This document shows, piece by piece, positions 41,127 through 49,237 of a DNA stretch of 64,000 nucleotides. Source of the DNA: Methanococcoides sp. AM1. Its GTDB lineage: Archaea; Halobacteriota; Methanosarcinia; Methanosarcinales; Methanosarcinaceae. The first letter of the stretch is position 1, and each line of letters starts with the position of its first letter. The notes beneath the pieces are model-generated. The model had not been told where the DNA came from. It did no database searches and was given only the letters and a program-made list of their open reading frames with translations. The translations under genes were made by a program, and so were the position numbers. The DNA is taken from assembly GCF_900774055.1 (NCBI RefSeq), contig NZ_CAAGSW010000002.1:452162-516161 (forward strand), given 5' to 3'.

Positions 41127-41213
41127 ATTCCCACCTCCCCGTGCTCATATGAGTTTGATATCATCATAATATTGGGTTGTGGGGCTATAATACTTGGGTC
41201 AGCAATAGAAACC

Positions 41214-41271
41214 TTTATAAACGATTAATCATTATAGATATGTGCAATGATTAATCGTGACAGTTAATCAT
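41214..41271 (+). promoter_or_regulatory. TATA box and strong inverted repeat before a 55-residue membrane-protein gene
   Basis: TTTATAAA (41214-41221) is followed by ACGATTAATCATT (41221-41233) and its exact complement AATGATTAATCGT (41246-41258), 12 bases apart. A third half-site TTAATCATT is at 41263-41271. The layout (TATA then operator over the transcription start) suggests tight repression by an unknown regulator. Confidence 0.7.
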
Positions 41272-41311
41272 TGACAACACAACCTTATACAAAAATTGGA
41301 GGAAAGAAGAA

Positions 41312-41479
41312 ATGGACACATACTACGAAGGTTCCATGATGGACGATGAAGAAAGCATCCTTGAATGGACTGCTAAAGGACTTAATGTTGATGGCAACGG
41401 TGCATTCATTGCCACACTTACAGTGTCCATTGCTCTGATGGCTTTCCTCAGACTTGCATCTTATATCAACCTCTTTTGA
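41312..41479 (+). CDS. Small membrane protein (55 residues)
   Basis: A strong GGAGGA site (41298-41303) sits 8 bases before ATG 41312. The product starts acidic (MDTYYEGSMMDDEESILEW) and ends with one hydrophobic helix (about residues 34-53, GAFIATLTVSIALMAFL), predicting a single-span protein. It is monocistronic: a 13-base inverted-repeat operator is upstream and a TTCCGG-TGAT-CCGGAA hairpin downstream. No family is recognised. Good signals on both sides make it a confident small gene. Confidence 0.75.
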   Translation: MDTYYEGSMMDDEESILEWTAKGLNVDGNGAFIATLTVSIALMAFLRLASYINLF

Positions 41480-41491
41480 AGTAAGGGAAAA

Positions 41492-41507
41492 TTCCGGTGA
41501 TCCGGAA
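41492..41507 (+). terminator. Hairpin terminator behind the 55-residue membrane-protein gene
   Basis: TTCCGG-TGAT-CCGGAA, a 6-bp perfect stem, starts 12 bases after the stop. A pyrimidine-rich stretch with repeated CATTATTTTT units (about 41530-41575) follows. Confidence 0.55.
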
Positions 41508-41580
41508 ACTCCTTTATTTCAGAGATTTCCATTATTTTTCATTATTTTTCATTATTTTCCATTTTCTTTTTTGTAAAAAA

Positions 41581-42042
41581 TCAGTTTGATCTCAGCTTTT
41601 CGAAGTACATCTGATGATATTCTTCTGCAGGATAAAAAATTGAAGCCGGAACTATCTCGGTCTTTATTTCGCTATCATATCTTTTGCTGTCTTCCTGTTT
41701 TTTCTTTGAACTCAGGGCAGCTTTTTTTTGCTTCTCATCATGGTAGAAGATCGCAGATCGGTATTGTGTGCCGATATCCGGTCCTTGCTTGTTCTTTGTT
41801 GTGGGGTCATGTATGCTCCAGAACACTTCCAGCAGCTCCTCATATGAAATGATCTCCGGGTCGAAAATGATCTCTATGGATTCGGCGTGTCCGGTTTTCC
41901 CTGTGGCTACATCATAGTATCCGGGATCTCCCATTGAACCACCGGTATATCCTACTTTTGTTGATGCTACTCCCCGTACCCTGCTGAAGTTCTCCTCAAC
42001 TCCCCAGAAGCATCCTGCTGCAAATGTGGCTTTTTCCATCAT
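41581..42042 (-). CDS. msrA: Peptide-methionine (S)-S-oxide reductase
   Basis: A 153-residue MsrA. The catalytic Cys 11 lies in AAGCFWGVEENF; GYTGG, GHAESIEIIFDP, FWSIHDPTT and GTQYRSAIFYHDE are family hallmarks. It repairs S-epimers of oxidised methionine in proteins using thioredoxin, restoring function after oxidative damage. It lies 28 bases downstream of msrB on the same strand, so both stereospecific repair enzymes are probably expressed together. Nothing unusual. Confidence 0.97.
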   Translation of the reverse strand: MMEKATFAAGCFWGVEENFSRVRGVASTKVGYTGGSMGDPGYYDVATGKTGHAESIEIIFDPEIISYEELLEVFWSIHDPTTKNKQGPDIGTQYRSAIFYHDEKQKKAALSSKKKQEDSKRYDSEIKTEIVPASIFYPAEEYHQMYFEKLRSN

Positions 42043-42070
42043 TGTTACTCATCCCTGTCCTTTCGTGTTC

Positions 42071-42538
42071 TTATTCCTCTTCCCCGAACTGCAGGGATGC
42101 AGAATTTATACAATAGCGCTTCCCTGTGGGTTCAGGTCCATCATTAAAAACATGTCCCAGATGGCTTCCACAACTGGAACAGAGCACTTCTATCCGATGC
42201 ATGGAGTGGCTATCATCAGTAACAAGTTCCACACGGTCACTGGAGATCACATCGTAAAAGCTTGGCCAGCCAGATTGCGAATCGAATTTTTTATCTGAAG
42301 CGAATATAACCTGACCACAGGCACCACAGTTATATGTTCCTTTTTTTTTGTTTGACAACAGCTTTCCCGTAAATGGCATTTCCGTTCTCTTATTTCTTAA
42401 AATAGCATACTGTTCAGGCGTCAGCAGCTTTTTCCACTCCTCATCTGATCTCTTTATTTTTTCTATTACGCTAAAACCCCCCTTTAGCAGAAAAATAATG
42501 TATAAAAATTGGGGTTTGAAGATAAGTACTTTATGCAA
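42071..42538 (-). CDS. msrB: Peptide-methionine (R)-S-oxide reductase
   Basis: MsrB, repairing the R-epimer of methionine sulfoxide. Zinc is bound by CGAC and CSSC motifs; the catalytic Cys is in [11 protein letters not shown], preceded by GPEPTG. The start is unclear. TTG 42538 gives an N-terminal extension of about 24 residues not typical of the family. A TTTTTATACATT box near 42497-42508 would put transcription start around 42475, and a GGGGGG site (near 42483) precedes an ATA codon at 42466 that begins the expected family N-terminus ([12 protein letters not shown]). No ATG, GTG or TTG lies nearer. Function is certain, start is not. Confidence 0.9.
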   Translation of the reverse strand: MHKVLIFKPQFLYIIFLLKGGFSVIEKIKRSDEEWKKLLTPEQYAILRNKRTEMPFTGKLLSNKKKGTYNCGACGQVIFASDKKFDSQSGWPSFYDVISSDRVELVTDDSHSMHRIEVLCSSCGSHLGHVFNDGPEPTGKRYCINSASLQFGEEE

Positions 42539-42658
42539 TAATTGAGACTACTGTGATATATTTTATCATTATATAAATACATAATATGTAATACTCTTAA
42601 TTGGAAAGAGGGAATGTTCTTATAGAGATCCTACAAATAATTAATGGGGTAAACTATT

Positions 42659-42994
42659 ATGGCGGAATATATAGAATTGTGCAGCACAACTGATGTGCCG
42701 GAAGGAGAAATGAGAAGCTTCGCTACAGGGGATAGTGAGGTTATGGTAGTTAACCTGAAAGGCGATTTCTATGGTCTTGACGCCATCTGTAATCACATGG
42801 GAGGCAAATTGGTCAAAGGAAGGCTCAGGGATAACCTTGTCATATGCCCTGTTCATCGATGCCGTTATGATGTGACATCCGGGAAGGTCAAAAGGGGTGC
42901 CGGATTTCTTGTTGAATCGCTTTCAGGTAAATGTGGTGACCAGAAAGCATATGAGCTGAAAGTAGAAGATGGCAAGGTCTTCGTAAAAATATAA
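42659..42994 (+). CDS. Rieske-type [2Fe-2S] ferredoxin
   Basis: A 111-residue Rieske domain. Ligands are C44/H46 (CNH) and C63/H66 (CPVH), as in small ferredoxin components of dioxygenases and NirD-like proteins. It carries electrons to an unidentified partner; no oxygenase gene is adjacent. The methionine sulfoxide reductases are divergent upstream, so a link with redox stress is possible but not shown. A membrane-protein gene follows 5 bases after the stop. Confidence 0.92.
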   Translation: MAEYIELCSTTDVPEGEMRSFATGDSEVMVVNLKGDFYGLDAICNHMGGKLVKGRLRDNLVICPVHRCRYDVTSGKVKRGAGFLVESLSGKCGDQKAYELKVEDGKVFVKI

Positions 42995-42999
42995 ATTCG

Positions 43000-43509
43000 T
43001 TGTTTGATCTATATTCGAGCAATTTTGCTACGGTTCCTGATACATTAGTTCCTACCGTAAATGCTTATATCAGGCAGTCTTATCATGTATTCATGGCACT
43101 TCTACTTATATTGGGATTCATTTCTGTCTTAGTATTACTTACTGTTATCATGCTTGGTATCGGGGTAAAGAAGAACTCTGATGTTGATCAGAGCTCAGTA
43201 ATATATCCTAAAGGTTACTGGCTGGGAAGAGGCATTGCCCTTGGTCTTCTGCTTGGTGTGCCATTAGGTCTTGGTGCAGGTATCTTAACCGGGAATCTCG
43301 GACTTGGTATTGCTCTTGGTCCTGTATTTGGAATGGGTTTTGGAAGTGCTATAGGGTCTATATTTGAAAAGAAACATAAAAATCATATCCGGGAACTGAC
43401 AGAGGAAGAAAAAAGGCTTCAAAGGACACTTCTGGTCTTTACCATCAGTTTTCTGATCCTTGGTGTCACTGTGCTCTTCGCTTTGTTCTACTTATACAGT
43501 AGGATGTAA
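43000..43509 (+). CDS. Membrane protein with four predicted helices
   Basis: A 169-residue protein. Hydrophobic segments lie at about 32-55, 74-92, 95-118 and 142-166; the middle pair is Gly-rich (GLLLGVPLGLGAGILTGNLG). Between helices 3 and 4 is a charged loop (EKKHKNHIRELTEEEKRLQR). The reading shown uses TTG 43000; ATG 43093 (residue 32) would cut directly into helix 1. No family is recognised. Close spacing to the Rieske gene suggests co-transcription. Confidence 0.65.
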   Translation: MFDLYSSNFATVPDTLVPTVNAYIRQSYHVFMALLLILGFISVLVLLTVIMLGIGVKKNSDVDQSSVIYPKGYWLGRGIALGLLLGVPLGLGAGILTGNLGLGIALGPVFGMGFGSAIGSIFEKKHKNHIRELTEEEKRLQRTLLVFTISFLILGVTVLFALFYLYSRM

Positions 43510-43635
43510 GTACTTGCTTAGGTGCCGGATCTTAAATTCAAAGTTCAGGTTCTGGGTTAAACAGGTGACTTTTAGCCAGATCATATCTCTTGACAATAGT
43601 CAAATATGTATATCATCTGTGCGTAATGATATTCT

Positions 43636-44535
43636 ATGGATGTTCTAGGTCTGATCCCTTCCTGGCTCTCATGGGATGATGCGATAATTTTGTCCGTATT
43701 TCTGGTCATAATATTGACCTTCCTGTTAGCTAAGCTAATAGATCGGCTGCTAAAAGCATATTTTGTATTGGCCAGCAAGAAGATGAACATCGATGAGACA
43801 ACTTACGGGCTTGTACGACGAATAATAGTGGCGATAGTCTATTTCTCCGGTTTCCTTGTGGTCATTTTCAGTAATCAAAGCCTTCGTGATCTGTCCATAG
43901 CTCTTTTTGCAGGAGCAGGATTTGCAGGTATCGTCATTGGTATGGCTGCCCAGAACACGCTTTCCAATATCATTGCAGGTATTTCCCTTGCGACCTTCAG
44001 GCCATTTCGTGTAGGTGACCTGCTGACCATACATAATGAATATGGTCGTGTGACGGATATTACGCTGGGCTATACAAAGATCAGGACATGGGACAACAGG
44101 AGGCTGAACATCCCTAATCATATCATAAGTGATGAGGCCATTATTAACTGGTCCATTGATGATCCTTCCGTCAACTGGACAGTTGAGGTCGGAATAAGTT
44201 ACGATTCAGATATCGATCTTGCACGTAGTATAATGATCGCTGAGGCCCGTAAACATCCAAAGGTCATGAATTATGAACAACTCCTGCATTATCAGCCCAA
44301 TAAACTGAGTGGTGAAGAGATCTCTGTGCTGGTCACTGAACTGGGTGATTTCGCGGTGAATCTTAAATTATATGTGTGGGTCCATGACCGCTCAGTTGCA
44401 TTTGACACTGGCTGTGAACTGAAAGAGGCTATTAAGAAAAGGTTCGATGCTGAAGGGGTGGAGATCCCATTCCCATACAGGACCATCGTTTACAAAAAAG
44501 ATCTTGAAGAGTCACAGCACGAGTCTGCGGCTTAA
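43636..44535 (+). CDS. MscS-family mechanosensitive channel
   Basis: A 299-residue small-conductance mechanosensitive channel. Three N-terminal helices end in the pore-lining Gly/Ala-rich segment (GAGFAGIVIGMAAQNTLSNI), then the beta domain (RPFRVGDLLTIHNEYGRVTD, TKIRTWDNRRLNIPNHII) and the cytoplasmic alpha/beta vestibule. It releases solutes on hypo-osmotic shock. Length is near that of E. coli MscS (286). Its 3' end overlaps the convergent methyltransferase gene by 4 bases. Confidence 0.95.
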   Translation: MDVLGLIPSWLSWDDAIILSVFLVIILTFLLAKLIDRLLKAYFVLASKKMNIDETTYGLVRRIIVAIVYFSGFLVVIFSNQSLRDLSIALFAGAGFAGIVIGMAAQNTLSNIIAGISLATFRPFRVGDLLTIHNEYGRVTDITLGYTKIRTWDNRRLNIPNHIISDEAIINWSIDDPSVNWTVEVGISYDSDIDLARSIMIAEARKHPKVMNYEQLLHYQPNKLSGEEISVLVTELGDFAVNLKLYVWVHDRSVAFDTGCELKEAIKKRFDAEGVEIPFPYRTIVYKKDLEESQHESAA

Positions 44536-45161
44536 ACTTGCTTTTTGAAGATCTGGCATCTGATGTATGATTTCAGATAGGCTTCCCTCTCCAGGGTCAT
44601 GGAGTTCTCTTCACAGATCTCTACATAAGCGTTGTTCCAGTTGTCTTCATTGGTCTTGAACATGAAAAATGGTAGCATCATCACACTGGTTATTGAAAAT
44701 CGTGGTCTTGCACAGTCTATAATAATAAAATGACCGTTGGTGACCAGTACTCTGGAAGCTTCTTTTATTGCAGATCTCCTAACTTCTGAATTTGTTTCAC
44801 AGAATGCGACACTCGTAACCACCATATCAAAGCTTCCACTCTTAAATGGCAGTTCATCCATAGTGCCTTTGTATAGGGAGATCTCATCGGCTGTCCGTTT
44901 TATCTTTGAATGGGCATAGGCAAGCTGGTTATTTGAGATGTCTATTCCAAGGACCTTTCCGGTATGTTCCATCTTCTCTTCGATCTCAAGATCAAGTGAT
45001 GCAGTACCGCATCCAAGATCAAGTACTTTCATTCCATTTTCAATAGGCATCTCCGATACAGCTCTTTCATAGAAGGAATGTCCGAATCCCAGTAATGTTG
45101 CGAAAATATCGTAGTTCTTCCCGCCATATATAGTCCCAAAGTCGTTACCCTTCGCACTCAT
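44532..45161 (-). CDS. Class I SAM-dependent methyltransferase
   Basis: A 209-residue UbiE-like methyltransferase. Motif I VLDLGCGTASLDLEI binds AdoMet; GIDISNNQL (acidic loop), DMVVTSVAFCETN (motif IV-like) and VLVTNGHFIIIDCAR (post-IV) follow in order. The substrate is unknown; methanogens have many such enzymes for cofactors and lipids. It is monocistronic and convergent with mscS. Confidence 0.88.
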   Translation of the reverse strand: MSAKGNDFGTIYGGKNYDIFATLLGFGHSFYERAVSEMPIENGMKVLDLGCGTASLDLEIEEKMEHTGKVLGIDISNNQLAYAHSKIKRTADEISLYKGTMDELPFKSGSFDMVVTSVAFCETNSEVRRSAIKEASRVLVTNGHFIIIDCARPRFSITSVMMLPFFMFKTNEDNWNNAYVEICEENSMTLEREAYLKSYIRCQIFKKQV

Positions 45162-45315
45162 CCAATAAAATATATGAGACCATTTATTATATATTTATTT
45201 CACATGTGATACTCAGTGGGTATTTGTCCCATTTCGTATCATGGAAGAATGTTTGACAAATAATTTATACTACAATTCTGTTCTTAACTACAATTAGAAT
45301 AGAGAATGTGCAATT

Positions 45316-46047
45316 ATGATAGGTCGATTCAAACACGTTGATGATGTTTTCTATGGTAACGTCAGCGGTGATCTCGTTACATCCATGGACCACGAAAGCA
45401 GGACATTTGAGCTATCTGAGCTTGTTGTACTCCCTCCTGCAACTCCTTCAAAGATAATATGCATTGGTCTGAACTATGTCGATCATGCTATTGAACTTGA
45501 TATGGAGATTCCCACAGAGCCTGTTATATTCATGAAACCGTCATCTTCCATGATCGGGCCGGGTGGTAAGATAGTCTATCCTGCCATGAGCCATCGTGTG
45601 GACTATGAGGCAGAGCTGGCAGTTGTGATCGGGAAAAGATGTAGGAACATCAGCTCGGAGGATGCAATGGATGTTATCGCAGGTTATACCTGCTTTAATG
45701 ATGTGACTGCTCGTGACCTGCAGCAAAAAGATGGCCAATGGACACGCTCCAAGAGCTTTGATACATTTGCACCCTTTGGTCCGTTCATTGTTCCAAAAGA
45801 GGAATTTGATCCTTCTGATGTCAATGTTAGCAGCTTTGTGAACGGTGAGGTCAGGCAAAGTTCAAGCACATCTAATCTGATATTTGATATTCCACATCTA
45901 ATCGAGTTCATATCCGGGATCATGACCCTTGAGATCGGTGATTTGATCGCTACAGGAACTCCGCCGGGAGTCGGTGAGTTGCAACGTGGTGACATTGTGG
46001 AAGTGAAGATCGAAGGAATTGGTACTTTGACGAATGAGGTGGTATAA
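45316..46047 (+). CDS. Fumarylacetoacetate hydrolase-family protein
   Basis: A 243-residue FAH-fold enzyme. IGLNYVDHAIELDMEIPTEP, FMKPSSSMIGPG, VDYEAELAVVIGK (metal-binding Glu residues) and ATGTPPGVGELQRGD are family segments. Members hydrolyse or decarboxylate acylpyruvates and related beta-diketo acids; the physiological substrate here is unknown. TATA-like AATTTATACT (45262-45271) lies upstream. The stop overlaps the ATG of the following regulator gene by one base (TAATG), so the two form an operon. Confidence 0.92.
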   Translation: MIGRFKHVDDVFYGNVSGDLVTSMDHESRTFELSELVVLPPATPSKIICIGLNYVDHAIELDMEIPTEPVIFMKPSSSMIGPGGKIVYPAMSHRVDYEAELAVVIGKRCRNISSEDAMDVIAGYTCFNDVTARDLQQKDGQWTRSKSFDTFAPFGPFIVPKEEFDPSDVNVSSFVNGEVRQSSSTSNLIFDIPHLIEFISGIMTLEIGDLIATGTPPGVGELQRGDIVEVKIEGIGTLTNEVV

Positions 46048-46346
46048 TGCTATTTGACCAGATCAACAGGGAACTCGAACTTACTGAAAGACATCTGATC
46101 GTTCTCCAGAAGGTCGTTGAAAAAGGACCGATTGGCATATTGAAGCTGGCCGAAGAGACGGGAATGCCAACTCATAAGGTAAGGTATTCGTTGCGTGTGC
46201 TGGAACAGGAGCATCTTATCAAGCCTTCTTCACACGGCGCAATGGCCGGAGATATGGCAGAAGAGTTCGTTGAAAAGTTCAATGAGAATATAGGCAGTAT
46301 TCTGGAAAAGGTGAATCAGATCAGTGATCTGGGTGACAGGCTCTGA
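46047..46346 (+). CDS. Small winged-helix transcriptional regulator
   Basis: A 99-residue protein. A helix-turn-helix (GILKLAEETGMPTHKVRYSL, then VLEQEHLIKPS) lies at about 30-61 and a C-terminal helix (EEFVEKFNENIGSILEKVNQ) probably dimerises it. Its start overlaps the FAH gene stop. Archaeal proteins of this type are predicted regulators; the target is unknown. Next comes gltX 66 bases on, same strand. Confidence 0.78.
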   Translation: MLFDQINRELELTERHLIVLQKVVEKGPIGILKLAEETGMPTHKVRYSLRVLEQEHLIKPSSHGAMAGDMAEEFVEKFNENIGSILEKVNQISDLGDRL

Positions 46347-46412
46347 TATTCATCTGCTTTTAAATTCATATATTACATATTAAAAATTATTTGATCCTGC
46401 GAGGGAATTTAG

Positions 46413-48122
46413 ATGACCCTGACTGATGAAGATAAAATCACTATAGAGAAATTTGCGCTTCAAAACGCTGTAAAATATGGGAAGACCCCTCAGCTTGGAG
46501 CTGTTATGGGACGTGTAATGGGTTCTTGTCCTCACCTGCGCCCTCTTGCAAAGGATGTTGGGCCTATGATCCAGCAGATACTGGATGAGGTATCAAAAGG
46601 CAGCCCTGAGCAGTGGGAGTCTCGCCTTGAGGCAATAGCACCTGAGCTTATCGAGGAGCTTAACACGAAAAAAGTGCCTGATAAAGGGCTCAAGCCTCTT
46701 GACGTTGCAGAGGGTGAGACCGTTGTCATGCGTTTTGCACCAAACCCCAATGGTCCTCCTACACTTGGAAGTACCCGTGGTATTGTGGTAAACTCTGAAT
46801 ATGTTAAGAAATATGGTGGCAAGTTCATCATCCGTTTCGATGACACTGATCCGCAGACCAAGCGTCCGATGCTTGAGGCGTATGACTGGTACATCGAGGA
46901 CTGTACATGGCTTGATGCAAAACCGGACAAGGTGGTCATTGCATCAGACCAGATGGAAGTCTATTACGATTATGCAAGGCAACTCATTGAGATGGGCCAT
47001 GCCTATGTTTGCTTCTGTGAAGGCGGCGACTTCAAGAAGTTCAAGGATGCCAAGGAACCCTGCCCTCACCGTGGACAGAGCCCGGTGGTGAACCTTGAGC
47101 ACTGGGATAAGATGCTTGCAGGCGAATATGAGGAAAAGGCTGCAGTGGTCAGAATAAAGACAGATATCAAGCACAAGGACCCTGCACTTCGTGATTATGG
47201 TGCTTTCAGGATCGTCAAGACCCCTCACCCACGTCCTGAGGTCGGTGACAAATATGTGGTCTGGCCTTTGCTTGACTTTGAAGGTGCTATTGAGGACCAT
47301 GAGCTTGGAATGACCCATATTATCAGGGGTAAGGACCTGATGGACAGTGAGAAGCGCCAGGGGTATATCTATAATTATCTCGGCTGGGACTATCCAAAGA
47401 CCACTCACTGGGGTCGTATCAAGGTGCACGAGTTCGGCAAGTTCAGTACAAGCGGACTCCGACAGGCAATAGAGGAAGGGGAGTATTCCGGGTGGGATGA
47501 TCCACGCCTGCCAACATTACGTGCACTCCGAAGACGTGGAATCAAGCCTGAAGCGATCCGTAAATTCATGATCGAAATGGGTGTGGGCGAAACCGATGTC
47601 AGCATCAGTATGGACACGCTCTATGCAGAGAACAGGAAGATCATTGATCCTATTGCTAACAGGTATTTCTTCGTATGGGACCCTGTTGAACTTGAGATCG
47701 AAAATGCGGAAGCCTGTGTTGTGGAACCTTCATTGCATCCTACTGAAGAGAGGGGAAGGCGTAGCATCAATGTCGGATCAAATGTGTTTGTCTGTAATGA
47801 TGATGTAGGTCCTGTCAAAGAAGGCGATGTGCTGCGTTTGAAAGACCTCTATAATATCGAGGTTACCTCTGTGAGTCCGCTGAAAGGTCGTTGCATTGGA
47901 AATTCCATGGAAGATGCCAAAACCAGGAAGATGCGCATAATCCATTGGGCACCTGAAGATAACGTCGCCATAAAAGTGCTGGCACCGCATGGTGAGTTCA
48001 CAGGCGTTGGCGAGAAGCAGGTTGTTGAAGAGCTTAACAACGTTGTCCAGTTCGAAAGATTCGGCTTCTGCAGGATCGATTCAGTGGATGATAGTGTTGT
48101 TGCGTACTTCACCCATAAGTGA
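46413..48122 (+). CDS. gltX: Glutamyl-tRNA synthetase (archaeal type)
   Basis: A 569-residue archaeal GluRS charging tRNA-Glu, and probably tRNA-Gln (non-discriminating), with Gln made later by GatDE. After a 100-residue archaeal N-terminal extension comes the class I signature region RFAPNPNGPPTLGSTRG, then FIIRFDDTDPQTKRP. FGKFSTSG takes the KMSKS position. The C-terminal half is the beta-barrel anticodon-binding domain as in GlnRS. A GAGGG site precedes the ATG. A 9-bp hairpin terminator follows at 48151. Confidence 0.97.
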   Translation: MTLTDEDKITIEKFALQNAVKYGKTPQLGAVMGRVMGSCPHLRPLAKDVGPMIQQILDEVSKGSPEQWESRLEAIAPELIEELNTKKVPDKGLKPLDVAEGETVVMRFAPNPNGPPTLGSTRGIVVNSEYVKKYGGKFIIRFDDTDPQTKRPMLEAYDWYIEDCTWLDAKPDKVVIASDQMEVYYDYARQLIEMGHAYVCFCEGGDFKKFKDAKEPCPHRGQSPVVNLEHWDKMLAGEYEEKAAVVRIKTDIKHKDPALRDYGAFRIVKTPHPRPEVGDKYVVWPLLDFEGAIEDHELGMTHIIRGKDLMDSEKRQGYIYNYLGWDYPKTTHWGRIKVHEFGKFSTSGLRQAIEEGEYSGWDDPRLPTLRALRRRGIKPEAIRKFMIEMGVGETDVSISMDTLYAENRKIIDPIANRYFFVWDPVELEIENAEACVVEPSLHPTEERGRRSINVGSNVFVCNDDVGPVKEGDVLRLKDLYNIEVTSVSPLKGRCIGNSMEDAKTRKMRIIHWAPEDNVAIKVLAPHGEFTGVGEKQVVEELNNVVQFERFGFCRIDSVDDSVVAYFTHK

Positions 48123-48150
48123 AGTTAATTTGGGATCTGGATATTCCTGT

Positions 48151-48171
48151 AAGGTTGGTTTGACCAACCTT
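48151..48171 (+). terminator. Hairpin terminator of gltX
   Basis: AAGGTTGGT-TTG-ACCAACCTT, a perfect 9-bp stem starting 28 bases after the stop, followed by a T-rich stretch (TTCTCTTTTATTTT). Confidence 0.75.
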
Positions 48172-48326
48172 TTCTCTTTTATTTTAGCTATGGATTGGTC
48201 AACTGAAAGTGTGTTCTCAAATTGATGGTAGGGGGTCACTTGCTTCATCTTGAGATAAAAATATGTATTCCTGCATGCATGTAAGTTTGCAATGCTGGCT
48301 AAAGCTCATCGAAAATGAATATTGTT

Positions 48327-48362
48327 AAAAAAAGATGTTAACGGTGACCGAAGGAGGCCACC
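48327..48362 (-). terminator. Hairpin plus T-tract terminator of the eS1 gene
   Basis: On the minus strand, GGTGGCC-TCCTTC-GGTCACC (48362-48343; one G-T pair) is followed by a run of seven T (48333-48327), 17 bases after the eS1 stop. Confidence 0.6.
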
Positions 48363-48378
48363 ATTATGTTTTAAAAGA

Positions 48379-49068
48379 TCATTCTTCAGCTGTAGGGGTT
48401 TCTACAACTTCGGGAGTTTCTTCAACTACCGGAGCTTCTTCAACTACTGGAGCTTCTTCAACTACTGGAGTTGCTACTGCGTGTGGTGGAACGACCTGAA
48501 CTTCGGTCTTCCTGATCTCTACTCTTCTCAGTGGGTAGATGGTTTTTGATTTCCTGTAGATGTTTGCGGAAAGCTTACCGACAATAGCTTCTTCTACGAA
48601 CTGCTCAAAGTCGAGTTCTGATGCGCGTTTTGCTACTGTTTCGACCATGACGTCCCTGAGACCTTTGATCTGGCTTGTCCTTGCTCTCTTGACTGTAAAG
48701 CAGATAGGTTTGACCCTTATCTTGTAACCATCCTTTGTCTTGACATTAAGATTTGCATCAATTCTGGAAGTCTGGCGCTTTACGATGGAACGAAGGTAAT
48801 CGGTAGTGATCTCGTGGCCGATAAATCTTGTATTTGCCACATCACCGGTTACGTTATCGATCTCAAGTTTGAGTTTGATATTGTGCTTTGAGAAATCATT
48901 GGTGAGTTCACCAACGGTGGTTTCCACAATACGACCGAGCAGTTTCTCCGGGTCGTCAGTTGGGGTTACACCGATGTGGTTGCTACCGATGAACTTTGGT
49001 GCCTCGATGTTATACCACTCTTTTGATTTCCACTTATCCAGCTTCCTTTGTACTCTCTTTTTTGCCAA
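48379..49068 (-). CDS. rps3ae: Ribosomal protein eS1 (S3Ae)
   Basis: A 229-residue small-subunit protein. The start [20 protein letters not shown] and the segments [38 protein letters not shown] and [16 protein letters not shown] are diagnostic. The last 35 residues are a low-complexity tail of repeated APVVEE units encoded by 18-bp tandem repeats (about 48417-48480), beyond the folded domain. A hairpin terminator follows. The tail is acidic and unlikely to contact rRNA. Confidence 0.96.
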   Translation of the reverse strand: MAKKRVQRKLDKWKSKEWYNIEAPKFIGSNHIGVTPTDDPEKLLGRIVETTVGELTNDFSKHNIKLKLEIDNVTGDVANTRFIGHEITTDYLRSIVKRQTSRIDANLNVKTKDGYKIRVKPICFTVKRARTSQIKGLRDVMVETVAKRASELDFEQFVEEAIVGKLSANIYRKSKTIYPLRRVEIRKTEVQVVPPHAVATPVVEEAPVVEEAPVVEETPEVVETPTAEE

Positions 49069-49237
49069 GAAATTCCTCCTTATTATTGTGATAGTTGTTT
49101 TTGATCAATAAATTGATCGAATTAAGTTTTGATGTTCGTGATTCTGACCGTTATAATTCCCGTGTGAATGGTTATTAATAGCGGGTCAATACTGTACATG
49201 TCTCTATATAAATAAATCGGTACAATGAAAAGGGATA

